Positions 1 through 9,529 of a stretch of 64,000 bases of DNA are shown in pieces. The stretch comes from an uncultured Collinsella sp. (GTDB lineage: Bacteria; Actinomycetota; Coriobacteriia; Coriobacteriales; Coriobacteriaceae): the NCBI GenBank assembly GCA_902475245.1, contig CABRYP010000006.1, forward strand, positions 6,373 through 70,372, in the 5' to 3' direction. The position numbers and the translations under genes were made by a program. Under the pieces are notes generated by a model. The model did no database searches, was not told where the DNA came from, and worked only from the letters and a program-made list of their open reading frames with translations. The first letter of the stretch is position 1. Each line of letters opens with the position of its first letter.

Positions 1-2
1 AA

Positions 3-155
3 ACGAACGCCCGCTCCCGCGCCTCGGCCACCGCCACCGGTCGCATGGCGCGTCCCGTTGCCGACCACGCCACGTTGAGCCCCCAAAAAGCCGAAGCGAT
101 CGGCGTCACTCACTTCGCTAAATCAACTTTATGGGATGACGGATCACGGTCTTGA
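3..155 (+). CDS. possible 3' end of an unidentified gene
   Basis: The third forward frame is open from the window edge to a TGA at 153-155 and uses GC-rich third positions (many GCC, CGC, ACC codons), as real genes here do. It would be the last 50 codons of a gene that begins outside the window. It overlaps the end of the convergent GyrI-like gene by 38 bases. I recognise no family, and the frame could be open by chance. Confidence 0.2.
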   Translation, partial: TNARSRASATATGRMARPVADHATLSPQKAEAIGVTHFAKSTLWDDGSRS

Positions 156-753
156 GCTTCTCCGGCGCGCACTTGCGCGGGTCGGAGAGGTAAATCTCGT
201 GATGCAGACGGGCTTCGGAGAAGTCGGGGGCGTAGCCCCGTTCCGCCGCGAATGTGCGCATGGCGTCTATGGTCGCCGGCTCGTCGTCGTAAGGCCCGGT
301 ATGCATGCACTGAACGCAAAGGCCCTCGTCGACCCTCAGCAGCTCGACCGCCGAGAAGTCCAGCTTCTTCTTGGCGGCAGCTTCCGAAACTGCCCAGTCG
401 AAGTCCTCGCGAGTGACGAAATCGGGCAGACGGATGCACGAGATGAAGTTGAAGTCATCCTTCCGCGCATAATCAATCTCACCATCGGTGCGGTCTTGCC
501 ACCAGAAGCCCTCGAGCGGAGGCACGACGAAGTCGAAATAGCCTTCAATCTCTCGCGGGCCCTTCTTCGACATCTTGATGGTATAAGCGACGCCGTAGAG
601 CAGCGGCAACGCGTTCTGGTACTCGCCGCCTTCGGCATTGGGATTGCCCTTGCCCCGCACGGCGACGTAGCTCATAGGCGGAACGGTTACGACGCTCGGC
701 TTGCCGGACGGCTTGTAGAGCTCCCTGAACTCCTTCTTGAAATCGTATGCCAT
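118..753 (-). CDS. GyrI-like small-molecule-binding domain protein
   Basis: A 211-residue protein beginning MAYDFKKEFR, with the motifs SYVAVRGKGNPN, EGYFDFVVPPLEGFWW and QCMHTGPYDDEPAT. These match the GyrI-like/SOUL-type ligand-binding domain that is found fused to AraC or MerR regulators or alone. There is no HTH, so it is a stand-alone binding domain, probably for an aromatic or drug-like compound (family knowledge; the ligand is not predictable). The start at 753 is chosen over an upstream extension because AGGGAGGT lies 8 bases before it and similarity to the family starts here. It lies downstream of guaA on the same strand but is separated from it by a strong hairpin, so it is probably transcribed alone. 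Confidence 0.8.
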   Translation of the reverse strand: MAYDFKKEFRELYKPSGKPSVVTVPPMSYVAVRGKGNPNAEGGEYQNALPLLYGVAYTIKMSKKGPREIEGYFDFVVPPLEGFWWQDRTDGEIDYARKDDFNFISCIRLPDFVTREDFDWAVSEAAAKKKLDFSAVELLRVDEGLCVQCMHTGPYDDEPATIDAMRTFAAERGYAPDFSEARLHHEIYLSDPRKCAPEKLKTVIRHPIKLI

Positions 754-804
754 CGCAACAAACCTCCCTGAGCTTGGGTTTCCGTCGATATCCGACCAAA
801 TATA

Positions 805-842
805 GCAATGGGCGCGGCTTCGGAAGAGGCCGCGCCCATTGC
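805..842 (-). terminator. hairpin terminator after guaA
   Basis: Perfect 14-bp arms (GCAATGGGCGCGGC and its complement) around a 10-base loop, just past the guaA stop. On the minus strand it is followed by TATATTTGG, a weak U tract. It isolates guaA from the GyrI-like gene. Confidence 0.75.
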
Positions 843-874
843 AGGATATTATAACACAGAATCGAACGTATGTT

Positions 875-2473
875 CTATTCCCACTCGATCGTCGCGGGCG
901 GCTTGGACGTGATGTCGTAGCACACGCGGTTGGCGCCGGGAACCTCGGCAACGATGCGGCCGGAGATGCGGGCAAGCACGTCGTAGGGCAGTTTGGCCCA
1001 GTCGGCTGTCATAGCGTCGCTGGACTCGACGGCGCGCAGGATGATCGGGCGCTGGTAGGTACGCTCGTCACCCATGACGCCGACGGACTTAATGTCGGGC
1101 AGGACCGCGAAATACTGCCAGCAGCTGTGCTCGGAGTTGCGCTCGCCGGTCTGCTCAAACAAACGCTGGTTGTAGGCATCGAGCTCCTCACGCACGATGG
1201 CGTCGGCGTTCTTGAGGATCTCGAGTTTCTCCTTGTCGACCGCGCCGATGATGCGGATGGCAAGACCCGGACCCGGGAAAGGCTGGCGGAACACGATGTG
1301 ACCCGGCAGGCCCAGTGCCAGACCAAGCGCGCGGACCTCGTCCTTAAAGAAGTGGTCGAGCGGCTCGATAAGGTCGAAGTGCACGCCCTCGGGGAACGGG
1401 ATCAGGTTGTGATGGCTCTTGATGGTGGCCGTCTTACCGCCCGTCTTGCGAGCGCCGGACTCGATGATGTCGGGGTAGATGGTGCCCTGAGCCAGGTACT
1501 TGACCGGCTTGCCATCGGTCTCGAGCTGCTGCGCCACGGCGAAGAACTCTTTCCAGAACTGCGTACCGATGATGCGGCGCTTCTCCTCGGGCTCGGTCAC
1601 GCCGGCCAGAAGCTCGGCGTAGCGGTCCTCGGCGTGGACGTGGATAAAGTCGACGTCAAACTGCTTGGTGAAGACCTCCTCCACCTGCTCGGGCTCGCCC
1701 TTGCGCAGCAGACCGTGGTTGATGAACACGCAGGTCATCTGCTTGCCCACGGCACGAGCACCCAGCGCAGCCACGACGGAGGAGTCGACGCCGCCGGACA
1801 GGGCCAGAATCACGCGGTCGTCGCCGACCTTCTCGCGGAACTCAGCCGTCATGGTCTCGACCAGGTTGTCCATGCTCCAATTGGGCTCCAGGCCGCAGAT
1901 CTCAAACAGGAAGTTGCTCAGCAGCTGCTGACCGTACTCGGAGTGCTTGACCTCGGGGTGGAACTGCGTGGTGAAGATCTTGCGCTCGGGGCACTCCATG
2001 GCAGCAACCGGGCACACGTCGGTGCTGGCGGTAACGGTAAAACCCTCGGGCACCTCGGAAACGGCGTCGCGGTGGCTCATCCACACGGTCTGCTCCATGG
2101 GCGTGGAGTTAAAGAGCTTGGCGCCGGCCGTACGCGTAATGGTGGCGCGGCCGTACTCGCCCACCTCGGAGTGGCCGACCTTGCCGCCGAGCGTCACGGC
2201 CGTGATCTGATGGCCGTAGCAGAAGCCCAGGACGGGAAGGCCCAGGTCAAAGATGGCAGGATCGATGGACGGAGCGTCCTCGGCGTACACGGAGGCCGGG
2301 CCGCCAGAAAGGATGAGCGCAGAGGCGTTCATCTCGCGAATCTCGTCGGCCGAGATGTCGCAGGGAACAATCTCGGAATACACGTTGAGGTCGCGGACGC
2401 GACGGGCAATGAGCTGACCGTACTGCGCACCAAAGTCGAGTACGAGGACCTTTGCGGAAGCCTTTTGATCCAT
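875..2473 (-). CDS. guaA: GMP synthase (glutamine-hydrolysing)
   Basis: Converts XMP to GMP using ATP and glutamine, the last step of de novo GMP synthesis, in the cytoplasm. The 532-residue length is typical. Domains in order: class I glutamine amidotransferase (DFGAQYGQLIARRVRD at the N-terminus; nucleophile Cys85 in GFCYGHQ), ATP-pyrophosphatase (P-loop LSGGVDSS near residue 222), and the C-terminal dimerisation domain ending CYDITSKPPATIEWE, the hallmark end of GuaA. The start at 2473 (MDQKASAKVL) is chosen because AGAGGGGG precedes it; an ATG 12 codons upstream has no such support and would add a non-conserved tail. It is divergent from the asparaginase gene and ends in a hairpin terminator. 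No purine riboswitch was recognised upstream. Confidence 0.97.
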   Translation of the reverse strand: MDQKASAKVLVLDFGAQYGQLIARRVRDLNVYSEIVPCDISADEIREMNASALILSGGPASVYAEDAPSIDPAIFDLGLPVLGFCYGHQITAVTLGGKVGHSEVGEYGRATITRTAGAKLFNSTPMEQTVWMSHRDAVSEVPEGFTVTASTDVCPVAAMECPERKIFTTQFHPEVKHSEYGQQLLSNFLFEICGLEPNWSMDNLVETMTAEFREKVGDDRVILALSGGVDSSVVAALGARAVGKQMTCVFINHGLLRKGEPEQVEEVFTKQFDVDFIHVHAEDRYAELLAGVTEPEEKRRIIGTQFWKEFFAVAQQLETDGKPVKYLAQGTIYPDIIESGARKTGGKTATIKSHHNLIPFPEGVHFDLIEPLDHFFKDEVRALGLALGLPGHIVFRQPFPGPGLAIRIIGAVDKEKLEILKNADAIVREELDAYNQRLFEQTGERNSEHSCWQYFAVLPDIKSVGVMGDERTYQRPIILRAVESSDAMTADWAKLPYDVLARISGRIVAEVPGANRVCYDITSKPPATIEWE

Positions 2474-2738
2474 GGTTCCCCCTCTTGTTGGCGGGGAGCC
2501 GGTGCCCACCCGCGTGAATGAACGAAATAGCTTTCATAGTGTACACGTTATATGGGGTTTCTCGCCCCTCGCAGCCATCAGCGCACGGCAAACGCACGAC
2601 CTGGCCCCTATTTGACGGCGATTGAAGTGTTACCAAACGTTACAGATGATGTAATACGTTTGAACATTGGACGCCCTGTGCCACAATACTGCCGAACGAC
2701 TCCGCCTCTGCGGCGGCAAATACGATAGGAATACCAGC
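2474..2738. promoter_or_regulatory. divergent promoter region between guaA and ansA
   Basis: 265 bp between two divergent genes, so it must hold both promoters. It is A+T richer near 2610-2670, where TTGACG and TTGAAG resemble -35 hexamers for the plus direction, with GATGAT about 17 bases on. No riboswitch or operator was recognised. Confidence 0.4.
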
Positions 2739-3752
2739 ATGAAGCGCATCCTTCTCATCGCCACGGGCGGCACCATCGCATCGACCGAGGACGGCAACGG
2801 CCTCTCCCCCGCTCTGACCGGTGAGGAGCTCGCCCAGAGTGTCCCCGAGATCTCGGGCCTCTGCGAGCTCGACGTCGTGCAGCCCATGAACATCGACAGC
2901 ACCAATATGCGCCCGAGCGACTGGATGCGTATCCGCGACGTCATCGTCGAAGGCTATGCCGACCACGACGGCTTCGTGATTCTGCACGGCACCGACACCA
3001 TGAGCTACACCGCAGCAGCGCTTTCCTACCTGATTCAGGACAGCCCCAAGCCCATCGTGCTCACCGGCTCGCAAAAGCCCATGGGCAATCCCTTTACCGA
3101 CGCCAAGCTCAATCTGTACCAGAGCCTGCTCTATGCGCTCGACGAGCACTCGCACGACGTCTCGATCGTGTTTGGCGGCGTTGCCATTGCCGGCACGCGC
3201 GCCCGCAAGCAGCGCACCATGAGCTTTAACGCGTTCATTAGCGTCAACTATCCGCCCATTGCCTATATCCGCAACGACCGCATCGTGCGCAACGGGCTTC
3301 ACGGCACGCGTCAGGGCGAAAACCCGGTGCGTTTCTACGACAGCATCGATCCGCGCGTATTTGTACTCAAGCTTACGCCCGGCGTAAACCCGGGCATCCT
3401 CGACGCCCTTGCCGATAGCTACGATGCTGTAATCCTTGAGACCTTTGGCATTGGCGGTATCCCCGAGTTTGGTGAGTCGGGCGAGTCGTTCCAAGAGGCG
3501 ATTTTCCGCTGGGTTGATTCGGGTCGTACTGTCGTTATGACCACGCAGGTCCCCGAAGAGGGCCTCGATCTGGGCGTTTATGAGGTCGGCCGTGCCTATG
3601 CCGATCATCGGGGTATTTTGCGCGGCGACGACATGACCACCGAGACGCTCGTGGCCAAGACCATGTGGGCACTCGGCCAGTCACGTGATGCCGCCGAGAT
3701 CCAGCGCCTGTTCTACAGCCAAGTCAACCACGACCGCATCCCGATGGTGTAA
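2739..3752 (+). CDS. ansA: type I L-asparaginase
   Basis: Hydrolyses asparagine to aspartate and ammonia. At 337 residues with no signal peptide it matches the cytoplasmic AnsA type in length. Both catalytic signatures are present: ATGGTIAS at residues 8-15, whose first Thr is the nucleophile, and HGTDTMSYTAAALSYLI from residue 83, with the second Thr and the Asp. The start at 2739 (MKRILLIATGG) is preceded by AGGA; the longer reading frame upstream adds 24 non-conserved residues. Monocistronic by position, divergent from guaA and convergent with the XRE gene. Likely role: asparagine catabolism rather than the secreted high-affinity form. Confidence 0.92.
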   Translation: MKRILLIATGGTIASTEDGNGLSPALTGEELAQSVPEISGLCELDVVQPMNIDSTNMRPSDWMRIRDVIVEGYADHDGFVILHGTDTMSYTAAALSYLIQDSPKPIVLTGSQKPMGNPFTDAKLNLYQSLLYALDEHSHDVSIVFGGVAIAGTRARKQRTMSFNAFISVNYPPIAYIRNDRIVRNGLHGTRQGENPVRFYDSIDPRVFVLKLTPGVNPGILDALADSYDAVILETFGIGGIPEFGESGESFQEAIFRWVDSGRTVVMTTQVPEEGLDLGVYEVGRAYADHRGILRGDDMTTETLVAKTMWALGQSRDAAEIQRLFYSQVNHDRIPMV

Positions 3753-3774
3753 TTCAGCTGTCGGCGGGTATCCC

Positions 3775-3993
3775 CTATTCGATACCCTCGAGAAGCTCTG
3801 ACACCGTCATGCCGAGTGCGGGCGCGATCTTAAATAGAACCTTGAGCGTGAAATTTGCCGTCCCATCTTCGATTCGGTCGAGGTAGGGTCGGCTGATTCC
3901 TGTCGCCACACAAAAATCAACCTTGGAGATACCAAGGTCCCTGCGTGTCTCTTCGACCCGCCTGCCAAGAATCTGTTTCGCACGTTCGTCCAT
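3775..3993 (-). CDS. XRE-family HTH regulator
   Basis: A 72-residue single-domain DNA-binding protein. Residues 12-68 fit the Cro/C1 helix-turn-helix: LGISKVDFCVATGISRPYLD gives the scaffold and recognition helices, then a short tail ending SELLEGIE. There is no effector domain. It faces a small unknown gene, and a perfect 24-bp palindrome lies between them, 30 bp from its start; this suggests autoregulation and control of the neighbour (inference). The ribosome site is weak, as is common for autoregulators of this size. No toxin-like partner is evident. Confidence 0.85.
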   Translation of the reverse strand: MDERAKQILGRRVEETRRDLGISKVDFCVATGISRPYLDRIEDGTANFTLKVLFKIAPALGMTVSELLEGIE

Positions 3994-4022
3994 GCAGCCG
4001 AGTTTGAAATGGAGCCGAACAT

Positions 4023-4046
4023 AAACGTAAACTATAGTTTACGTTT
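4023..4046. promoter_or_regulatory. 24-bp perfect palindrome, likely XRE operator
   Basis: The half site AAACGTAAACTA is followed directly by its exact complement with no spacer. It sits between the divergent XRE gene and the small gene starting at 4070, in an A+T-rich promoter zone. Its symmetry and position are what a dimeric Cro/C1-type repressor would need. Binding is inferred. Confidence 0.7.
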
Positions 4047-4069
4047 TGCCGAATACACAGGAGTTTTCT

Positions 4070-4459
4070 ATGTCGGGTTCTTCGGTCCGCATGTACCGAG
4101 CCACGCTTCGCACAAACAGCGCGCCGCCCAAGCTCGTCGTCGTTGAAGCAGAATGCCTTTCGCCCGATGAGCGCACAGCATTTGCATTGCTATCAAGTCG
4201 CGTCGCCGCCGTTCTGGTCCCTTGCCCGGCGCAAGGTGAACTTGCCATCCAATGCCAAGCGCACAGCTGCTCGCTCAATCAGGCTACCGTAATCGCAACC
4301 AGCCAACACGGTCTGCCCCTTCTCCTGGAAGCCGGTATCGCACTTGCCCTTCGCGGCGCCGGATACGAAAACGAGGCCGCCGCCGACATGGTCTTTAAAC
4401 CACGATCGAGCGGCGGCCTCGCAGCAGCCATTGAATATGTGTGCAGGCTCGTTGCCTAA
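4070..4459 (+). CDS. uncharacterised 129-residue protein
   Basis: Not recognised. Starts MSGSSVRMYRATLRTNS and has three closely spaced cysteines (PCPAQGELAIQCQAHSC) and a small-residue-rich C-terminal half (LLLEAGIALALRGAGYENEA, FKPRSSGGLAAAIEYVCRLV) that may form alternating beta and helical segments. No signal peptide or membrane segment. The start at 4070 is chosen because CAGGAG sits six bases upstream; an in-frame TTG start 24 bases earlier would fall inside the palindrome. It is divergent from the XRE regulator and probably controlled by it. Confidence 0.65.
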   Translation: MSGSSVRMYRATLRTNSAPPKLVVVEAECLSPDERTAFALLSSRVAAVLVPCPAQGELAIQCQAHSCSLNQATVIATSQHGLPLLLEAGIALALRGAGYENEAAADMVFKPRSSGGLAAAIEYVCRLVA

Positions 4460-4468
4460 AAGGACAAG

Positions 4469-4852
4469 CTAGAAACCAAAGCCAAAGCCCGTTCCAGTAA
4501 TCGCCGAATACATAAAGTAGACGTTGATTACGTTGAGGAACACGCCCGTGATGCAGCCGTTACGCAGGTAGCGCTCGCACGCAAGGCGTGCCATCACAGC
4601 GGAGTCCTCGTTGTTCTTTGCCTGGCGTCCCGCCGTAAAGTACGTCGCCACGCTCAGCAGCAGGTTGAGCACCGGCAGTGCCAGCAGCTCGTAGCTCTTA
4701 CCCCAGCGCGTCACCTCGCCGGCTGCGTTAAACTTTGTTGCCACCTCGGGGCCAATGTTGGGGATAACACACGCTGCAACCACCAGCGGAATCACCGCAA
4801 GTACGAGCAGCGCAATACCCATGTAGCCAGCTTTTTTGCCATATTTAAACAT
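4469..4852 (-). CDS. DUF1648/SdpI-like small membrane protein
   Basis: 127 residues with about three membrane helices (residues 10-30, 55-73, 98-117). The segment IPNIGPEVATKFNAAGEVTR followed by W-G-K-S resembles the DUF1648 motif, in which P and a G-x-x-x-R-W stretch follow the first helix, as seen in SdpI-like immunity and membrane proteins. The C-terminus GTGFGFGF is low complexity. Starts 12 bases after the ychF stop and is probably co-transcribed with it; an AAGGACG ribosome site overlaps the gap. Function unknown. Confidence 0.65.
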   Translation of the reverse strand: MFKYGKKAGYMGIALLVLAVIPLVVAACVIPNIGPEVATKFNAAGEVTRWGKSYELLALPVLNLLLSVATYFTAGRQAKNNEDSAVMARLACERYLRNGCITGVFLNVINVYFMYSAITGTGFGFGF

Positions 4853-4863
4853 GCGCGTCGTCC

Positions 4864-5940
<1,077 letters not shown>

Positions 5941-6067
5941 GACAGCTCCTTTTGGTACAGGTACTTCAAACTTCATAAGTATAGCGCCGCCGCAGCATCC
6001 GGGCGAATCCGGACACCGCGGCGGCGCAAATGAAGCAGAGATGCGTGAGAGTTCGAGACAGCAGTCT

Positions 6068-7411
6068 TTACTTAAGCTCAGGCCAGAAATCCTTGTTGGC
6101 CTCGATGAGCTCGTCCAGGATCTGCTTGGCAACGCTTGCCGAAGGAATGGTCTTGGAGAGCGTGAGCGCCTGCCAGAGCTTCTGGTAGCTGCCCTCGACC
6201 CAAGCCTGGACAACGAGCTTCTCGACGGAAACCTGCTGCTCCATCAGGCCCTTCTGGAACTGCGGGATCGGGCCCTGGCAAATCTTCTCAAAGCCGTTGG
6301 AACCGACGATGCAAGGCACCTCGACCATGGCCGTCGGGTCGAAGTTGGGCACAGCGCCATCGTTGGGGACGATCAGCAGGAAGCGCTCGAGCGTGTTCTC
6401 GGCCAGTGCGCAGGCAAGGTCGACGATGTAGTTGGCATGTACATCCGGCTCAAAGCCGCCGTCCTTGGCAGTACCCTTGGCGATGATGTCGCGGCAAGCG
6501 CCAAAGACCTTCTTCTCGCGGCCGTCCATAACCTCATTGGCGCGAGTGTAGTTGGGGTCAGACGTCTCGACGACATAGTCCGGGTACAGGTAATACTTGA
6601 GGTAGGTATTGGGAATCGTCTCGGGATCGACAGCATAGACATCCTTGGCCTTGCCGAAGGTGTGAATCCAGCTCTCCTCGACGTGCTGCTCCTTACCGGC
6701 CTCGTGCTCAATGCCGTCCAAGTAGCCGTTCTTTGCCATGTGCTCCTTGATCTGCGGCATGAGGTCGTTACCCTCCTTGTCGTAGATCTTGCTCCACCAA
6801 CCAAAGTGGTTGAGGCCGTAGTAGCTGTACTGCAGCTCGCGACGATCCTTGATGCCGCACATACGGCTCATCTTATCCATGAGGTCGATCGGCATGTCGC
6901 AGATGTTGATGATACGGCTGTTGGGGCGCAGCACGCGGCAGGCCTCGGCGACGATGGCCGCGGGGTTGGAGTAGTTGAGCATCCAGGCGTTGGGGCTGTA
7001 CTTCTCCATGTAGTCGAGGATCTCGATGACACCACCGATGGAGCGCATGCCGTAGGCGATACCGCCGGCACCGCAGGTCTCTTGGCCAACGCAGCCGTAC
7101 TTGAGAGGAATCTTCTCGTCGAGCTCGCGCATGGCGTACAGGCCGACGCGGATGTGAGCAAGGACGAAGTCGGTCCCGGTGAATGCGGTCTCGGGGTCGG
7201 TGGTGTAGCTAAACTCAACCTCGGGGGCGTTCTCGTGGAAGTAGATCTCGCAGGCCTTGGCCACGGTCTCCTGGCGCTCGGCGTTGTTGTCGTAGAAGGT
7301 CACTTTGTTGACCGGGAAGCGGTCGCGCTCCTCGAGCAGCATCAGGGCAATGCCCGGGGTAAAGGTGGAGCCACCGCCGGCAATGGTCACGGCATAGTTC
7401 TTCTTGGACAT
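6068..7411 (-). CDS. malH: 6-phospho-alpha-glucosidase (GH4, maltose-6'-phosphate)
   Basis: Splits maltose 6'-phosphate and related alpha-glucoside phosphates into glucose 6-phosphate and glucose, using NAD and a divalent metal (GH4 chemistry). It is 447 residues. NAD-binding motif TIAGGGSTFTPG at 9-20; metal ligand Cys171 in the CDMP motif, the form typical of alpha- rather than beta-specific GH4 enzymes; His202 in YYGLNHFGWW. The sequence is strongly reminiscent of Bacillus GlvA/MalA along its whole length. A GAGGAGG-type site precedes the ATG. It lies 156 bp downstream of its permease gene, with a hairpin between them, and probably forms one operon with it. Confidence 0.93.
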   Translation of the reverse strand: MSKKNYAVTIAGGGSTFTPGIALMLLEERDRFPVNKVTFYDNNAERQETVAKACEIYFHENAPEVEFSYTTDPETAFTGTDFVLAHIRVGLYAMRELDEKIPLKYGCVGQETCGAGGIAYGMRSIGGVIEILDYMEKYSPNAWMLNYSNPAAIVAEACRVLRPNSRIINICDMPIDLMDKMSRMCGIKDRRELQYSYYGLNHFGWWSKIYDKEGNDLMPQIKEHMAKNGYLDGIEHEAGKEQHVEESWIHTFGKAKDVYAVDPETIPNTYLKYYLYPDYVVETSDPNYTRANEVMDGREKKVFGACRDIIAKGTAKDGGFEPDVHANYIVDLACALAENTLERFLLIVPNDGAVPNFDPTAMVEVPCIVGSNGFEKICQGPIPQFQKGLMEQQVSVEKLVVQAWVEGSYQKLWQALTLSKTIPSASVAKQILDELIEANKDFWPELK

Positions 7412-7509
7412 GATGTCCTCCTCATTCTGGCCGCTTGCTCAATCCGTCCCCGCACGCGGCCTTGCGCGGTTTGGAATTGTTACCTAGAAGTGGAGTTTTT
7501 TATCTCTAG

Positions 7510-7549
7510 AATCGGCCTTGCGGTGCATACCGGCTCTGCAAGGCCGATT
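7510..7549. other. intercistronic hairpin between malP and malH
   Basis: Perfect 12-bp arms (AATCGGCCTTGC and complement) with a 16-base loop lie in the 156-bp gap between the permease and glucosidase genes. There is no U tract on the minus strand (AGATAAAAAAC follows), so it looks like an mRNA-processing or stability element rather than a full stop. Confidence 0.55.
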
Positions 7550-7567
7550 GTTTCGATGGACGATGGT

Positions 7568-9172
7568 TTACAGAAGACTCTCGAACTTCAGAAGACTCTC
7601 GAACTTCTCGCGAACCTGCGGGACGGTAAGGCCGATGATGACCTGGATTGACTGACCTTGGACCACCAAGCCATGCGTACCGATCGCCTTGAAGGAAGCC
7701 TCGGGTGCAACGACGCCCTTGTCCTTGACGTTAACGCGCAGACGGGTAGCGCAGTTCGTTACATCGATGATGTTATCCGCGCCACCGAGCAGATCGAGGA
7801 TGTTCTCGGCAAGCACCAAGCGCTCATCATCTTTACTCTGGGCGACCGATTTGCCAGCACCGCCCTGCTTTTGCTTGTAGTCGGCCTTGGACTTGAGCTC
7901 GACCTCAACATCGTCATCCTCGCGACCGGGGGTCTTAAAGTCGAACTTGACGATCAGGAAACGGAAGACCACGACCCAAAGAGCGGTAAAGCACAGACCA
8001 ACAAGGATGGAGATGGCGTACTGCAGACCGTGTGCGGCCCAAAGGGGCAGCCAGTCCCACGAGAGCATCGAGATGATGCCGCCGTCGAAGATGCCCACGA
8101 CGCCAAGGAGGTTTTGAGCCATGCAGCCGAGCGCTCCGAGCACGCAGTGGACGACGAACAGGCCGGGCGCAATGAACAGGAAGGTAAAGTCAAGCGGCTC
8201 GGTGATACCGCAAAGCATAGCGGTAAGGGTGACCGGGATCAGCAGAGCCTTGACGCGCTGCTTGCGCTCGGGTTTGGCGGTCATATAAAACGCAATGGCG
8301 ACGCCAAGCGAGCCGAAGACCTTAGTCCAACCAGGGCAGGTATAGGCAGCCCAGGGTGCGGCATCCTTAAGAGCAATGCTCGGATCGGCAGCCAGTTGGG
8401 GCAGGATATTGGCCCAAGCAGCAAAGATGCCGCCGTTGACCGCCGCGTTGTCGTAATAGAACGGCGTATAGATAAAGTGGTGCAGGCCTGTAGGAATCAG
8501 CACGCGCTCGAAGAAAGCAAAGACACCCACGCCAAACGTACCGGCGGAAAGGATGAATCCCTGGAAGGCGGAGATAGCAGCCTGAACATGCGGCCACACC
8601 AGGCAGGCGATAAGAGCGACCGGAACCATAACGAAGAAACCGATCATATAGATGAACACGGAGCCCGAGAACACGCCCAACCACTCGGGGAGCTCGGTAT
8701 CGAAGAACTTGTTATGCAGCATCGTGGCGATACCAGAGATAATGAGCGCGCCCATGATGCCCATATCAAGCGTTTTGATGCTTGCGATAGTGGCAAGACC
8801 AGTACCACTGCCTGCCTCGACAGAGTAGTCGACGCCAAAGACAGGGCCCCACTGCCCCAAGATTGTGCTTACAAAGTAGTTGAAGGTAAGATAGATGGCC
8901 AAAGCCTCCATGCAGCAGCGAGCGTTCTGCTTGTTCGCGAGCGAGATTGGCAACGCTACGCAAAACAGCAACGGCATCTGGTTAAAGAGCGTCCAACCAC
9001 CCTGGAGCAGCACATTCCAGCAATCAAACCAAAGATGGCCCGCAGTGGCCATCTCGCCAAAGATCGCCTCGGTGGTAAACAACGTACCCAGGCCAACGAC
9101 AATTCCGGAAAATGCGAAAAGAATTGCAGGCGTGTACATTGCACCGCCGAAACGTTGTATCTTTTGCATCAT
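7568..9172 (-). CDS. malP: PTS alpha-glucoside EIICB (maltose permease)
   Basis: Transports and phosphorylates maltose-type sugars in the cytoplasmic membrane. It is 534 residues: a IIC channel with many membrane helices (from AILFAFSGIVVGLGTLF on, including ILIPTGLHHFIYTPF and GITEPLDFTFLF), a charged linker near 410-450, then a IIB domain with phosphocysteine 474 in NCATRLRV. There is no IIA domain; the lone EIIA-Glc at 37.4 kb could donate phosphate. It strongly resembles Bacillus GlvC/MalP. The start at 9172 (MMQKIQRFGG) has AGAGGGGG upstream. Odd feature: the last six residues KFESLL are repeated because of an 18-bp tandem duplication just before the stop. Confidence 0.93.
   Translation of the reverse strand: MMQKIQRFGGAMYTPAILFAFSGIVVGLGTLFTTEAIFGEMATAGHLWFDCWNVLLQGGWTLFNQMPLLFCVALPISLANKQNARCCMEALAIYLTFNYFVSTILGQWGPVFGVDYSVEAGSGTGLATIASIKTLDMGIMGALIISGIATMLHNKFFDTELPEWLGVFSGSVFIYMIGFFVMVPVALIACLVWPHVQAAISAFQGFILSAGTFGVGVFAFFERVLIPTGLHHFIYTPFYYDNAAVNGGIFAAWANILPQLAADPSIALKDAAPWAAYTCPGWTKVFGSLGVAIAFYMTAKPERKQRVKALLIPVTLTAMLCGITEPLDFTFLFIAPGLFVVHCVLGALGCMAQNLLGVVGIFDGGIISMLSWDWLPLWAAHGLQYAISILVGLCFTALWVVVFRFLIVKFDFKTPGREDDDVEVELKSKADYKQKQGGAGKSVAQSKDDERLVLAENILDLLGGADNIIDVTNCATRLRVNVKDKGVVAPEASFKAIGTHGLVVQGQSIQVIIGLTVPQVREKFESLLKFESLL
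7571..7606. repeat. 18-bp tandem duplication in malP 3' end
   Basis: Two exact copies of CAGAAGACTCTCGAACTT in a row, in frame, adding a second KFESLL to the permease C-terminus. A slipped-strand product; the reading frame is kept. Confidence 0.9.
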
Positions 9173-9317
9173 GACGGGGAATCCCCCTCTCTTCATTCGG
9201 AGCGACTGCGGTTTTGGCTTCACTCGAGACCGCAGACGCGCCGTTTGCGTGTACCTCGTGCAATTGGACGGGTGGGCCCGTGTCCCCGGCTTCTTGCGCT
9301 TCTATTTTTATCATATC

Positions 9318-9333
9318 ACTTATCTAGACAAGT
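9318..9333. promoter_or_regulatory. GntR/UTRA-type operator (site 1)
   Basis: ACTTATCTAGACAAGT is a 16-bp inverted repeat with one mismatch, closely matching the TTGTCTAGACAA-type sites of HutC/TreR-like GntR regulators. It sits in the 357-bp region between malP and the divergent dehydrogenase gene. The regulator encoded at 10621 is the obvious candidate (inference). Confidence 0.6.
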
Positions 9334-9448
9334 TAGCATAAATACTACGGTCGGTAAACGGTTGATTATTGGCCGTAATCGGTATATGTCCAGTATTTCG
9401 CCTGTTAAATCTGATATAGCTGATGGCTGCATTTCATTTTTCTTTTCT

Positions 9449-9464
9449 ACTTGTCTAGATATGC
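9449..9464. promoter_or_regulatory. GntR/UTRA-type operator half site (site 2)
   Basis: ACTTGTCTAGATATGC shares an exact left half with the ideal site; the right half is degenerate. It lies 65-81 bp upstream of the dehydrogenase start and just before TATAAG (9468-9473), a plausible -10. Confidence 0.45.
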
Positions 9465-9529
9465 TTGTATAAGGATGTTTACATACCTATACTTCATTAC
9501 AACATTCACCGCCACGTTAAGGAGTCACC

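Noticed and set aside
839..2521. A 560-codon open frame on the plus strand opposite guaA
   Set aside because: It is the complement of a clearly conserved gene; GC-rich codon structure keeps the opposite strand open. It has no family features or ribosome site.
3775..4459. A HigBA-like toxin-antitoxin module with the XRE protein as antitoxin
   Set aside because: The genes are divergent, and the partner is unlike RelE/HigB in length and sequence.
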